DNA of 64,000 nt from Candidatus Mailhella excrementigallinarum (GTDB taxonomy: Bacteria > Desulfobacterota > Desulfovibrionia > Desulfovibrionales > Desulfovibrionaceae), in contig CALUUZ010000005.1 of NCBI GenBank assembly GCA_944324075.1, forward strand, positions 124,001-188,000, in the 5' to 3' direction. This document shows positions 17,781 through 26,431 of this stretch, piece by piece. Numbering within the stretch: the stretch's first letter is position 1; every line of letters begins with the position of its first letter. The translations under genes were made by a program, and so were the position numbers. A model generated the notes under the pieces. That model saw only the letters and a list, made by a program, of their open reading frames with translations, did not search any database and was not told the origin of the DNA.

Positions 17781-19643
17781 ATGCCTTCTTCCAGACCGTC
17801 CTTTCCGCGCTGCCTGCTCCGGCTTGATGAACATATCGAAAAACCGGTTATCCTGATATGCGTCGCCATGACGCTGATTCTGATTCCATATCAGGTTTTC
17901 TGCCGATATATTCTCGGCACATGGCTCAAACTCAATGTGGATACCGCCATAGCCGAGGAACTTTCCATCTTCGCCTTCATCTGGGCCACCTATTTTGCCG
18001 TTCCGCTGGTCATCCGTCGGAGGCAGTCCATACGCATGACTGTTTTTGTGGACATGCTGCCCGTCCGCTTTCACAACACCGTGCTCATGTTCAACAATCT
18101 CGCCTTCCTTGCCCTTTCCTGCCTGATCGTCTTTCTCTCCGTACGTCTTCTGAAACACCAGCTTCTTTTTCCCCAGCTCACAAGCGCCCTGCGCATTTCC
18201 TATTTTTTTCCCTATGCCATTCTATTTTTCGGCTTTCTTCTCATGAGCGTCCGCCTTGTTCAGGATACCTGCAGGCTGGCGAAAGAAGCGGGCGCGGTGC
18301 ACCTGCTCGCAGCGGCGGCCGTCTGCGCGATCATGCTTTCTCCCGTATTTCTCATACCTTCTCCCAATACATCCCTGATACTCATCGGGACGCTGTTCGT
18401 CAGCATGATTCTTGGCGTTCCCATCGGCGTGGGACTGGGTCTGGCCGGAGCCCTCGCCATATACGGCACAGGATTCATGCCCCTTAACGTCGTAGGGCAG
18501 ATGAGTTTCAACTCTCTGGACTCATTCCCCATGCTGGCGGTATTTTACTTTGTTCTGGCAGGCATCTTCATGGGACAGGGAGGACTTTCCTCCCAGCTTA
18601 TAGGACTGGCTGACAAGCTTATCGGAGGAAAAACAGGTGGTCTTGCCATGACCACGGTGGTAGCCTGCATCTTTTTCGGAGCGATTTCAGGTTCCGGTAT
18701 CGCCACTGTTGCCGCCATAGGCATGATCACCATACCCGCAATGGTGGAAAGAGGGTATTCCAGAACATTTTCAGCGGCCATCATCGCCTGTGCCGGAGCC
18801 ATAGGCGTCATGATTCCTCCCAGCAATCCCTTTGTGCTGTACGGCGTCATCACCAATACCCCCATCGGCAAGCTGTTCATGGGGGGAATTGTCCCCGGCC
18901 TGATCACAGGCGGTCTGCTGATGGCAGTGGCATGGTGGATTTCAAGAAAAAACGGGTGGAAGGGACACGAGGAACACAACACATGGAGTGACATCGGCAA
19001 GGCCGTATGGGAAGCAAAGTGGGCGCTCATGGTCCCGGTCATCATCCTTGGAGGAATATACGGAGGCATCATGACGCCCACAGAAGCCGCGGCAGTGGCG
19101 GCCCTGTATGGGCTGCTGGTGGGAGCGTTCGTTCTCAAGGGGATCACGCCGGAAAACATCATGGAGGTGCTTGTCAACAGCGTTGTGACCTGCTCCACAG
19201 TGCTTTTTCTGGTGGCCATGGCCAGTATCTTCGGTTATGTCATGGCAATTGAACAGATTCCCGACAAAATTGCGGCATGGATGCTCGGCGTTACCTCCAG
19301 CAAGTACCTGATGCTTCTGGTGGTCAATGCTCTTCTGCTGGTGGCGGGTTCACTGATGGAGTCAGTTTCCGCCACCATCATCCTGGCCCCCATTCTCATG
19401 CCCGTCATGATCAGGGTAGGGGTGGATCCCGTTCACTTCGGCGTCATTATGGTCTGCAATCTGGCAGTGGGATTCGTTACTCCTCCCATCGGCCAGAATC
19501 TCTTTGTTGCGGCCGCCATTGCCGACGAGCGGCCGGAACGTATCGCCCTTTCCTCCGCTCCCTTCCTTGCCGCCATGCTGATCATGATTCTGCTCGTCAC
19601 CTTCCTGCCAGAGCTCTCTCTTTTTCTGCCTGGACTCATGTGA
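17781..19643 (+). CDS. TRAP transporter fused small/large permease, DctQM (system 1)
   Basis: 620-residue inner-membrane protein. Residues ~1-190 form the four-helix DctQ part (FCRYILGTWLKLNVDTAIAE) and the remainder the DctM/SLC13-related transport domain (MILGVPIGVGLGLAGALAIY, IPPSNPFVLYGVITN, TPPIGQNLFVAAAIA). The fusion is known in TRAP families. AAGGAG at 17769-17774 supports the ATG at 17781; the frame is open further upstream inside the binding-protein gene. It is the last gene before a convergent LysR gene. Confidence 0.92.
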   Translation: MPSSRPSFPRCLLRLDEHIEKPVILICVAMTLILIPYQVFCRYILGTWLKLNVDTAIAEELSIFAFIWATYFAVPLVIRRRQSIRMTVFVDMLPVRFHNTVLMFNNLAFLALSCLIVFLSVRLLKHQLLFPQLTSALRISYFFPYAILFFGFLLMSVRLVQDTCRLAKEAGAVHLLAAAAVCAIMLSPVFLIPSPNTSLILIGTLFVSMILGVPIGVGLGLAGALAIYGTGFMPLNVVGQMSFNSLDSFPMLAVFYFVLAGIFMGQGGLSSQLIGLADKLIGGKTGGLAMTTVVACIFFGAISGSGIATVAAIGMITIPAMVERGYSRTFSAAIIACAGAIGVMIPPSNPFVLYGVITNTPIGKLFMGGIVPGLITGGLLMAVAWWISRKNGWKGHEEHNTWSDIGKAVWEAKWALMVPVIILGGIYGGIMTPTEAAAVAALYGLLVGAFVLKGITPENIMEVLVNSVVTCSTVLFLVAMASIFGYVMAIEQIPDKIAAWMLGVTSSKYLMLLVVNALLLVAGSLMESVSATIILAPILMPVMIRVGVDPVHFGVIMVCNLAVGFVTPPIGQNLFVAAAIADERPERIALSSAPFLAAMLIMILLVTFLPELSLFLPGLM

Positions 19644-19650
19644 TCATATC

Positions 19651-19673
19651 GTGCGCCGGATTCTCCGGCGCAC
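19651..19673. terminator. terminator between convergent TRAP permease and LysR genes
   Basis: Perfect ten-base stem GTGCGCCGGA/TCCGGCGCAC with a three-base loop, followed by GGTTCGGTTTT on the plus strand. It lies between two convergent stops and may serve both. Confidence 0.65.
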
Positions 19674-19719
19674 GGTTCGGTTTTCCGTCCTGCCCGGAAT
19701 CCGGAAAACGCCGCTTTCC

Positions 19720-20652
19720 TTACTCAGCGTTTCCATAATGCTCCCGGATAAAGTCCGCCACCCGCCGTTCAGGTATGTTCAGGCCGTCTTCAAGGTACAT
19801 CAGGTAATGCCGTGAAGGCAGCAGCCGAAGGCCGTGCACCGCTTTTGCGCAAATCAGACCGTTACGGACATACCAGTTGTTCCGGGTCATCCTGTGCAGA
19901 AAAAGTCCGGCGGCACGGTTCTGCGCAATGACCTGCATGATGCTCTCCCGGCTGTTCAGATAATGACATCCCGTCACCCGCATCTGCCGCGCGGCCGAAC
20001 TGAATATGGAATCGGGCCTGTTGTACTGGTTGGAATAGGTAGCGAACTCCAGTCTGCCGCAGTCCTCCGAAGTCAGTTCGTCCTTGGCCGCAAGAGGATG
20101 TTCGGAACTGAGAAACACGCGGTATTCATCCTCAAGCAATGCGTCTCCAGCAAAGCCCATGCCTCTGTAGCGCGCCAGTTCCCTTTCCCGCTCCTCATCG
20201 ATGAAGGCCGTCACTCCGACATGAGCGTGCCCGCCGCGCAGAAAATCATAAAACTCGTAGAATGTCGCTTCGTGCAGGACGATGTCGATATTCCTCATCT
20301 CTTCCCGGATACGGGGCAGCAGGCCTTCCACCAGATAATTGCAGGCCGAGGGAATGGCTACCAGCGGCACGGTTCCTCCTTCCTCCTTTTCCGTTCCGGA
20401 AGCCTTCCACGCCGCTATTTTCGCGTTCAGCTCCGTCAGCAGCTCGCGGCAGTCTTCATAAACCCGTACGCCCCGCGACGTAGGCACAACTCCCTGCTTG
20501 CCCCGGACAAGAAGCAGCACGCCCAGTTCCTCTTCCAGCGCCTTGACGGCATTGGTCAACGCAGGCTGCGTGATGTGAAGTTTTTGCGACGCCTTGTTGA
20601 AAGAGTGACACTCCACAATCTGCACGAAATACTGAAGCTGTTCCAGGCGCAT
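19720..20652 (-). CDS. LysR-type transcriptional regulator (copy 2)
   Basis: 310-residue LysR regulator, paralogous to the one at 10222-11169 along its whole length; both begin MRLEQLQYFVQIVE and share NSRESxMQxIAQNRxAGLFL late in the effector domain. HTH at residues ~1-60 (FNKASQKLHITQPALTNAVK). AGGAGG lies upstream of the ATG. It is divergent from the paralogous transporter at 21031, so regulator and transporter appear to have been duplicated as a unit. Confidence 0.9.
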   Translation of the reverse strand: MRLEQLQYFVQIVECHSFNKASQKLHITQPALTNAVKALEEELGVLLLVRGKQGVVPTSRGVRVYEDCRELLTELNAKIAAWKASGTEKEEGGTVPLVAIPSACNYLVEGLLPRIREEMRNIDIVLHEATFYEFYDFLRGGHAHVGVTAFIDEERERELARYRGMGFAGDALLEDEYRVFLSSEHPLAAKDELTSEDCGRLEFATYSNQYNRPDSIFSSAARQMRVTGCHYLNSRESIMQVIAQNRAAGLFLHRMTRNNWYVRNGLICAKAVHGLRLLPSRHYLMYLEDGLNIPERRVADFIREHYGNAE

Positions 20653-20698
20653 CAGACTTCCTCCTGTCCGTTGTCAGCTCTTTAGTGGAATTTCCCTT

Positions 20699-20834
20699 GA
20701 CCGCCGGAGGCGCGAGCGCAACGAGCCTTGGCGGAAGCAATGTCCCGCGAAGTGGAGCCTCCGGGCGGCAAAGCCGCACGAAGGCTCAAGCGAGCCGGTC
20801 GTGGATACATGCTGTCTTTGCGACAATGCCGCCC
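20699..20834 (-). repeat. intergenic repeat family A, inverted short copy A2
   Basis: CCGCCGGAGGCGCGAGCG, then GAAGTGGAGCC, GGGCGGCAAAGCCGCACGAAG, CTCAAGCGAGCC and GTGGATACATGC: the same blocks, inverted, as the copies at 33700 and 37930. The internal GCCGCAT/ATGCGGC hairpin is absent. It is inserted between LysR copy 2 and its divergent transporter. Confidence 0.7.
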
Positions 20835-20950
20835 ATGAAAAGCGTAAAAAGAAAGACGCCGGCGCTCAAGGAGCGTATGGGGACGCTCCCTGCTCCGGTT
20901 ATAAAGAAAACTTGGAACAACGCTATAACAAAAGAGAATTATACAAAAAA

Positions 20951-20966
20951 AAATATCGTGATATTT
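20951..20966. promoter_or_regulatory. possible LysR operator before transporter copy 2
   Basis: AAATATCGTGATATTT, a seven-base inverted repeat with a two-base centre in an AT-rich patch 65 bases upstream of the transporter ATG. Assigned from palindromy and position only. Confidence 0.35.
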
Positions 20967-21030
20967 TTCATTATATCATATGTCAAAGTCTCCCGCGCCT
21001 GAGAGACTGAACCATCTACCGGAGGCCGCC

Positions 21031-22488
21031 ATGCAAAGCTCATTTTCAACGGTCAGGGCGTATCTTCACGTTATCGTCTTTTTCGCCCTGACCCTCGGCA
21101 CAGGTTTTCTGCCGCCTCCGGGCATCACTGAAATGGGGATGAACATCCTCGGCGTCTTTCTCGGTTTGCTCTACGGCTGGTCGTTCATCGGCTTCGCCTG
21201 GCCCAGCATGATCTGCCTTGTGGCGCTTGGCTTCACCGGGTATGCCGAACCGGCGGCCATTATCGCCTCGGCCTTCAGCCATCCGGCGGTGCTGTTCACC
21301 ATTTTTGTGCTGGCCTTCACCACCTACTGCGACAAGAGCGGCATCAACGCCGTCATGGCGAAATGGTTTCTGAGCCGGAATATTTTCGCCGGACATCCGT
21401 GGATTTTCACGGCCAGCGTGCTGGTAGGCACCCTGCTGATCAGCTTTCTGGTGGACGGCGTACCCACAGTCTTTCTGATCTCCGGCATTCTGTATTCCAT
21501 CTTTGATGACATCGGACTGAAACGAGGCGATGCATACCCCGCCTGGCTGCTGGCGGGTGTGTGCATTGCGGGTGTACTCTCCTTTGCCTGCAAGCCGTGG
21601 GCAGGACAAAACCTCATGGGTATCGGCACACTGGCCGAAGTTTCCGGCGGCACCGCCGTTATCGAAAACATTACCGTCATCGCTGTTGCGCTGCCCGTCT
21701 GCATCGCCACCCTGATCGTCTATACCCTGATCGTGCGCTTCATCTTCCGTCCGGACGTCTCAACACTGGCCCATCTCACACGGGAATATCTCGCGGGCAT
21801 CAGAAACGGCATTGAAATGGGCCGGGCTCAGCGCATCGCCGCAACAGCCCTTGCCGTCTTTCTCATTCTCATGTTCCTGCCGAACATCCTGCCCTCCGGG
21901 TCACCCGCTGCCGCGTTCTTCAGCAAGTTTTCCATGACTGTGGCCATCACACTCATTCTTGGCGTGCTTTCCTTCATCCGGGTAGACGGCAAGCCTGCCT
22001 TCGACTTCCATGCCTGTTCCAGCGGCATCAACTGGAACGTCATCTGGATGCTGGCCGCCTCCATTCCGGTTTCCGCCGCCATGAGCAGCGACGGCGCGGG
22101 ACTGAGCAGGATGCTGACCGAACTGCTGCATTCTTTCGCCAGCGGAGGCAATATCATTCTGTTCCTCGCAGTGTTCATGATTTTCGTGAATGTCATGACA
22201 CAGTTTACACACAACGTGACCATAGTCCTCATTGCCGTCCCCCTGATCTGGAATCTCAGCCAGAGCGCGGGCATCAACCCCGTGGGTTTCTCCATTCTGA
22301 TGTTCCTTGCGGCGGGCGCGGCCTTCGCTACCCCGGCGGCATCCACCGTGGGCGCGCTTTCCTTTGCCAACGGCGAATGGATCGGCATGAAACGGGCCTT
22401 CCAGGCCGGCATTCTGGGCTGCATCGGCGGCATTGTCTGCATGCTGGTTCTCGGCCTGCCGCTGGTCATGGCCCTTGTGGGCATATGA
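21031..22488 (+). CDS. SLC13/DASS-like anion transporter (copy 2)
   Basis: 485-residue polytopic carrier, paralogous to the protein at 11496-12950 over its whole length (shared YGWxFIxFxWPSMICLVALG, CKPWAGQNL, GINWNVxWML and FATPAASTxGALSFANGEW). Same fold and probably a related organic-anion substrate. GGAGG five bases before the ATG at 21031 marks the start; 17 in-frame codons before it are not matched by the paralogue. Regulated in all likelihood by the divergent LysR copy 2. Confidence 0.75.
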   Translation: MQSSFSTVRAYLHVIVFFALTLGTGFLPPPGITEMGMNILGVFLGLLYGWSFIGFAWPSMICLVALGFTGYAEPAAIIASAFSHPAVLFTIFVLAFTTYCDKSGINAVMAKWFLSRNIFAGHPWIFTASVLVGTLLISFLVDGVPTVFLISGILYSIFDDIGLKRGDAYPAWLLAGVCIAGVLSFACKPWAGQNLMGIGTLAEVSGGTAVIENITVIAVALPVCIATLIVYTLIVRFIFRPDVSTLAHLTREYLAGIRNGIEMGRAQRIAATALAVFLILMFLPNILPSGSPAAAFFSKFSMTVAITLILGVLSFIRVDGKPAFDFHACSSGINWNVIWMLAASIPVSAAMSSDGAGLSRMLTELLHSFASGGNIILFLAVFMIFVNVMTQFTHNVTIVLIAVPLIWNLSQSAGINPVGFSILMFLAAGAAFATPAASTVGALSFANGEWIGMKRAFQAGILGCIGGIVCMLVLGLPLVMALVGI

Positions 22489-22497
22489 TTCACCTCC

Positions 22498-22704
22498 GGG
22501 AGCATTTTCAAACCGAAAATGCTCCCGGAATCGAGCGGAGCGAGACCCATCTCTGCTCTCCTTATCCGCAGGGGGCGGCGCAGCGCCCCTCCATCCGGTG
22601 TCGCCGCAATTCACTTGCGGCGTACATCTCCGGCTTCGGCGTGAAACCTGCGGACCGGCACACAGGGTCCTGGCCCGCAGATACTTTCAATGGCAGAATG
22701 TCTA
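22498..22704 (+). repeat. intergenic repeat family B, full copy B2
   Basis: Opens with GAGCATTTTC/GAAAATGCTC (22500-22524), ten bases after the transporter stop, followed by GAGCGGAGCGAGAC, CGCCGCAATTCACTTGCGG, ACACAGGG and CAGATACTTTCAATGGC. The opening hairpin could also terminate transporter transcription. It ends about ten bases before the CCGGAG of the next gene. Confidence 0.78.
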
Positions 22705-22726
22705 ATATCAGTTCCGGAGTTTTGTG

Positions 22727-23557
22727 ATGATCATTGATTTCCGCGTCAGAGCGCCTTTTGCGGCGTATGCGTCCAGTCCTCTCTTTACCCGTGCGGACAT
22801 GGTGGAACAGGATACCATGACCCGCACAGACACCCCCATGTCGCCCTCGGCAAAGCAGTTTTCTCTGGATCTGCTCATGCGGGAAGCCGAAGAGGCGGGC
22901 GTGGACAGGATGGTTGTCCCCCTGCGCAGGGCCGCCGGAGGACGCAATGAGGATCTTGCCGTCCTGCTTGCGGCCTATCCTGACAAGCTGATCGGACTGG
23001 CCGGAATCGACGTGACGAATATCCGCCGCGCCGTTGAGGAAACAGAAAAGTTTGTCGTGAACGGCCCCTGCCGGGGCATCGTCATGGAGCCCGGGCAGGA
23101 TATGACGCCGTGGTTCGTCAACTCCGCCTGGGCCTTTCCCCTTTATGCCTATTGTCAGGAACACGGCGTGCCCATCGCCTTTACCTTCGGCGGCATCATG
23201 ACCCGTTCCCTGCGCTATTACGCGCCCGAACTCATTGACGATGTGGCCGCAGCCTTTCCCGGCCTAAATATTGCCCTGGTACACGGCGGATGGCCCCATG
23301 TCACGCAGGTCTGCCAGATCGCCCTGAACCGCCGCAATGTCTATCTTGTACCGGATATCTACATGGTTCGTTCCCCCGGCATGGCGGATTACGTCATGGC
23401 CGCCAACTACCTGCTGCGCGAACGGGTGATTTTCGCCTCCGCCTACCCCATCCTGCCGCTCAGGGAGGCCAGGGACGCCTATATGGGATGTGGTCTGCGC
23501 GATGAGGTCAAGCCCCTGATCATGGGGGAAAATGCCGCGCGTTTTCTGAATCTTTAG
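22727..23557 (+). CDS. amidohydrolase-2-like TIM-barrel protein lacking the metal ligands
   Basis: 276-residue protein of the COG2159 (amidohydrolase 2, decarboxylase/hydrolase) fold. The canonical N-terminal DxHxH reads IDFRVRAP, so both metal His are Arg, and the C-terminal metal Asp (GSDYP in relatives) is Ala in FASAYPI. A mid-chain His remains in ALVHGGWPH. A metal-dependent hydrolytic role is therefore doubtful; decarboxylation, isomerisation or a binding role are options. CCGGAG precedes the ATG at 22727; a GTG one codon earlier is possible. It follows the anion transporter and may act in the same pathway. Confidence 0.7.
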   Translation: MIIDFRVRAPFAAYASSPLFTRADMVEQDTMTRTDTPMSPSAKQFSLDLLMREAEEAGVDRMVVPLRRAAGGRNEDLAVLLAAYPDKLIGLAGIDVTNIRRAVEETEKFVVNGPCRGIVMEPGQDMTPWFVNSAWAFPLYAYCQEHGVPIAFTFGGIMTRSLRYYAPELIDDVAAAFPGLNIALVHGGWPHVTQVCQIALNRRNVYLVPDIYMVRSPGMADYVMAANYLLRERVIFASAYPILPLREARDAYMGCGLRDEVKPLIMGENAARFLNL

Positions 23558-23565
23558 AGTCTTTC

Positions 23566-23758
23566 GCTATCGAAATGCTCCACGAAATCGAGCAAGAAGG
23601 GGCTTATCTCCGCTCTCCTTATCCGTAAAGCGCTTCGCGCTGACGGCAACGGCCACCGCGATGCATCCTCTCCGGAGCGGCCGCAATCACTTGCGGCTAC
23701 TCCGGGGGAAGCCTGAGAGCTGCAGCCAGAACACAGGGTCTGGTCTGCAGCTCTGTTC
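23566..23758 (+). repeat. intergenic repeat family B, diverged copy B4
   Basis: CGCTATCGAAATGCTCC, CTCTCCTTATCCG, GCCGCAATCACTTGCGGC and ACACAGGGTCTGG follow the order of copy B2 (22498-22704). It fills the gap between two convergent genes and ends at the stop codon of the minus-strand gene. Confidence 0.65.
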
Positions 23759-24827
23759 AGCAGAGACGGACCAGTATTTCCTGCGGCGCAAGCCCGGCCA
23801 GTCCGAGATTTTTCAGATTGCGTCCGGACTCCGCATAATCCGTGCCATTAAAAACCCCGGCCAGACACAGCAGTGAACGGGATACAGGAACATCCACGCC
23901 GCAGGCCTCCGCAAGCGACACCAGCAGAGACATGCCGCACATGGCGTCTTCTTCCACATAACGATGCCTGAGATTTCCTGGGCCGTCCAGCTCCACAAAC
24001 GCCTCAAAGCCCGGCGGCGTTCCCTGCATGAGCTTCTCGCTCAAGGCAGTAACCTGCATATAACGAGCCAGTCCCAACCTTTCCAGCACCGCGTCGCGCT
24101 CGGCCTCCACCGCTGCCGAACACTTGATGACCGAGGCTGACAATCCGTCACGAAAAAAGGCGAACTTTCCCCCGCTCCTGTCAATTCCTGCCGCATTGGG
24201 CACACAGCCGGCCACATGCGTGACAACATTGGGCGAATTAAGCGCCGTTTCCAGCACATTGCCGCCGGCTGCCAGAGGCAGCATATCCTTGAACGCTTCC
24301 AGAACGCGCGGCGTATCCCCTGCGGGAAACGCCGCAATCCGCTTGTCCTTCATGGGAAGAGCCACCAGAACTTCCGCCGGGCCTGTAGTGCGGCAGGCCC
24401 ACAGGTTATCGGACATTTCCGCAATGCAGGCCCTGTTTGCCGCACAGCTCTCATCTTCGGCAAACACGGAGCGAAACACCAGTGAACCCATGTTTCCGGG
24501 GACGACAAGCACGCAGTGTTCAGCCGTCAGGCAAGGACGGCAGAGACGGGCTATTTCCTCATGACGCAAAGCCGGTACACATACAAGCACACGGGAGGAT
24601 GAGGCAAGGGCTTCCGCAAAATCCGCTGTCAGAAGAGCCGGCATGGCCCGTCCGGTAATCCCCGCGTTTCCGCGCAGCAGTATTCCGCCGCGGCCGCGCA
24701 TGGTTTCCATCTGCGGAATGAAACGTTCCGCATCACACAGCGCAACACGTTTTCCCCGCAGGGAAAACCATGCCGCAGCCGCTTCTCCCGTACTTCCGCA
24801 GCCGATAATGACAATATCCGTTTTCAT
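23757..24827 (-). CDS. opine (octopine/nopaline) dehydrogenase-like protein
   Basis: 356-residue NAD(P)-dependent enzyme: N-terminal Rossmann fold (DIVIIGCGSTGEAAAAWF) and a C-terminal helical domain as in the NAD/NADP octopine/nopaline dehydrogenase family, which reductively couples an amino acid to a 2-oxo acid or runs the reverse. NSPNVVTHVAGCVPNAAG carries the conserved Asn/His positions of the catalytic domain. Substrate unknown. It is 45 bases downstream of the cysteine-desulfidase-like gene on the same strand, which suggests a joint amino-acid pathway. A ketopantoate-reductase-type role is less likely given the C-terminal domain. Confidence 0.7.
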   Translation of the reverse strand: MKTDIVIIGCGSTGEAAAAWFSLRGKRVALCDAERFIPQMETMRGRGGILLRGNAGITGRAMPALLTADFAEALASSSRVLVCVPALRHEEIARLCRPCLTAEHCVLVVPGNMGSLVFRSVFAEDESCAANRACIAEMSDNLWACRTTGPAEVLVALPMKDKRIAAFPAGDTPRVLEAFKDMLPLAAGGNVLETALNSPNVVTHVAGCVPNAAGIDRSGGKFAFFRDGLSASVIKCSAAVEAERDAVLERLGLARYMQVTALSEKLMQGTPPGFEAFVELDGPGNLRHRYVEEDAMCGMSLLVSLAEACGVDVPVSRSLLCLAGVFNGTDYAESGRNLKNLGLAGLAPQEILVRLC

Positions 24828-24872
24828 TTGTTTTCCTTTCCGACTCCGTCGGCGTTGTCGGAAATGAACATG

Positions 24873-26174
24873 CTACTGCATCTGCCGGGCAGCAAAGGTC
24901 ATGAGAGGGAAGGGACGGCGCTTCTCAAAAAGCTGGCGGCTCAGACTGCGATCGCTGTCCACCATGGAGAACAGCGCCGTGTGTCCCAGCAGTTCTATGG
25001 ACGCGTCCGCGTTTTCCGCCAGCACGCCCTGATTGTTGGCAATACGCACACCCCGGAGAGCCAGAGAGGAGGTTTCCAGGGCAATCCCCGTACCGGATGA
25101 AATGCGCAGGGCGCAGGCCAGCTTGGCTCCGTCGCACACCACGCCGAAAATGCTGGGAATGGTGTTCTGTATGGCGACTTCCACCTGTTCCTCCGTTCCG
25201 CCGTGCAGCAGCACATTGCCCGCCGCCACCCCAAGCGACGCGGCCACCTCGCAGGAGCACATGGAAGGACACTTGCCGATGCGCCGGATCACCGCAATGG
25301 CCACGAGATAGCTGAGTGCCAGAGCGCGCTGGAGGCATTCGTCCGAAAGCTGCATATCCCGCGCAAGGCTCACCAGGGGCATGGATGCCGCGATGCCCAC
25401 ATTGCCCTTGTTGGCGCAGCTCATGGCAGGATGCCGCACGCCGGACATGCGGGCCTCGCATCCGGCGGCGGCATAGGCTTTTGCCCTGATAAGCCCGCTC
25501 TCTCCGGCGTTGTCATGCAGGGTCGCGCCTATGCCCGCGCCCAATCGTCCGTCCAGGGCGGCTCGGGCAAGCCGGGTATTGTAATGCGCGGCATCCAGCA
25601 GAAAATCCAGTTTTTCGACGGGCGCTTCCGTGGCGAAGCGGTAAAAATCCCTGATCCTGTATTTCAGAATCGGATCGTTGCGGCTTTGCGCGGAAGGATC
25701 CGGATCATGCTGTTCCAGAACTTCTCCGTTGCGCATCTTCAGGGTCAGACCATCGCTGCGATGCTGAATTTCAGCCACGCCCACGCCGCGATCCGTTTCT
25801 ATGGTGATTTTAACATACATGCCGAGATCCGCTCTGTCCCACTGGGGATGAAGCCGTACCAGCCCGGCGGCCTCACGGGCCTTCCTTTCCGCTTCTGGCG
25901 TGACGGCATGCAGCACTTCCAGTCCCGCGCCGGGGTCGCCGCCCAACGCGCCGAGAGCTATGGCCATTTCCACACCAAGCATTTCCGTGCCGGGAAACGC
26001 CACATCGTCGATCTTGCTGCACAGCCCCCAGTCAATTTCCGCGTCAATACACCGGATTTCTCCGCCAATGGCGTCATAGGCCTGCGCCGCACAGTAGCAG
26101 ATGCCGATGGGGCCGGTACAGCCGAGCGCGGGCTTTATTTCCGAACGCAGAATATCGAATATTTCCTGATTCAT
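24873..26174 (-). CDS. L-cysteine desulfidase-like / UPF0597 (CyuA, YhaM) family
   Basis: 433-residue Fe-S protein of the UPF0597 family; characterised relatives are the methanogen L-cysteine desulfidase and E. coli CyuA, which split cysteine to pyruvate, ammonia and sulfide. N-terminal EIKPALGCTGPIGICYCAAQ matches the family start, and possible cluster Cys occur in PAMSCANKGN and KCPSMCSCEVAASLG. The C-terminal half has IPSIFGVVCDGAKLACALR. The true ATG is at 26174, preceded by AAAGGA; both the ribosome-binding site and the start codon lie inside family C repeat C1. A related 2-amino-acid lyase activity is possible. Confidence 0.8.
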   Translation of the reverse strand: MNQEIFDILRSEIKPALGCTGPIGICYCAAQAYDAIGGEIRCIDAEIDWGLCSKIDDVAFPGTEMLGVEMAIALGALGGDPGAGLEVLHAVTPEAERKAREAAGLVRLHPQWDRADLGMYVKITIETDRGVGVAEIQHRSDGLTLKMRNGEVLEQHDPDPSAQSRNDPILKYRIRDFYRFATEAPVEKLDFLLDAAHYNTRLARAALDGRLGAGIGATLHDNAGESGLIRAKAYAAAGCEARMSGVRHPAMSCANKGNVGIAASMPLVSLARDMQLSDECLQRALALSYLVAIAVIRRIGKCPSMCSCEVAASLGVAAGNVLLHGGTEEQVEVAIQNTIPSIFGVVCDGAKLACALRISSGTGIALETSSLALRGVRIANNQGVLAENADASIELLGHTALFSMVDSDRSLSRQLFEKRRPFPLMTFAARQMQ

Positions 26175-26290
26175 CAAAATTCCTTTATGGCTTGAAACCT
26201 CCCCCTTCAGGGAGGGGTAATCCGCACGCCCCCTATCCGTCGGCTGCGGAGTCAGCCGGCGGATGGAACGACTGTGGACTGAAACATCAA
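26172..26290 (-). repeat. intergenic repeat family C, copy C1
   Basis: On the minus strand it runs from GTTTCAGTCCACAGTCG through GCCGACGGATAGGGGGCG and a CCCCTCCCTGAAGGGGG hairpin to CCATAAAGGAATTTTGATG, ending at the start codon of the desulfidase-like gene. Inverted full match to 44597-44713. Bases 26291-26431 hold nothing recognisable. Confidence 0.78.
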
Positions 26291-26431
26291 AGATTGTCTC
26301 ATGAGCCGCTCTTTCTCCGATCAGGAAGATCGCGGGAAGAAGCCCCTGTTCAGGGCAAAGGCCTCCAGACCCCGCAGAACGGCATCACACCGTCTCAGCA
26401 GGGAAAGAGCATATTCCGAAGATCGGCCGTA

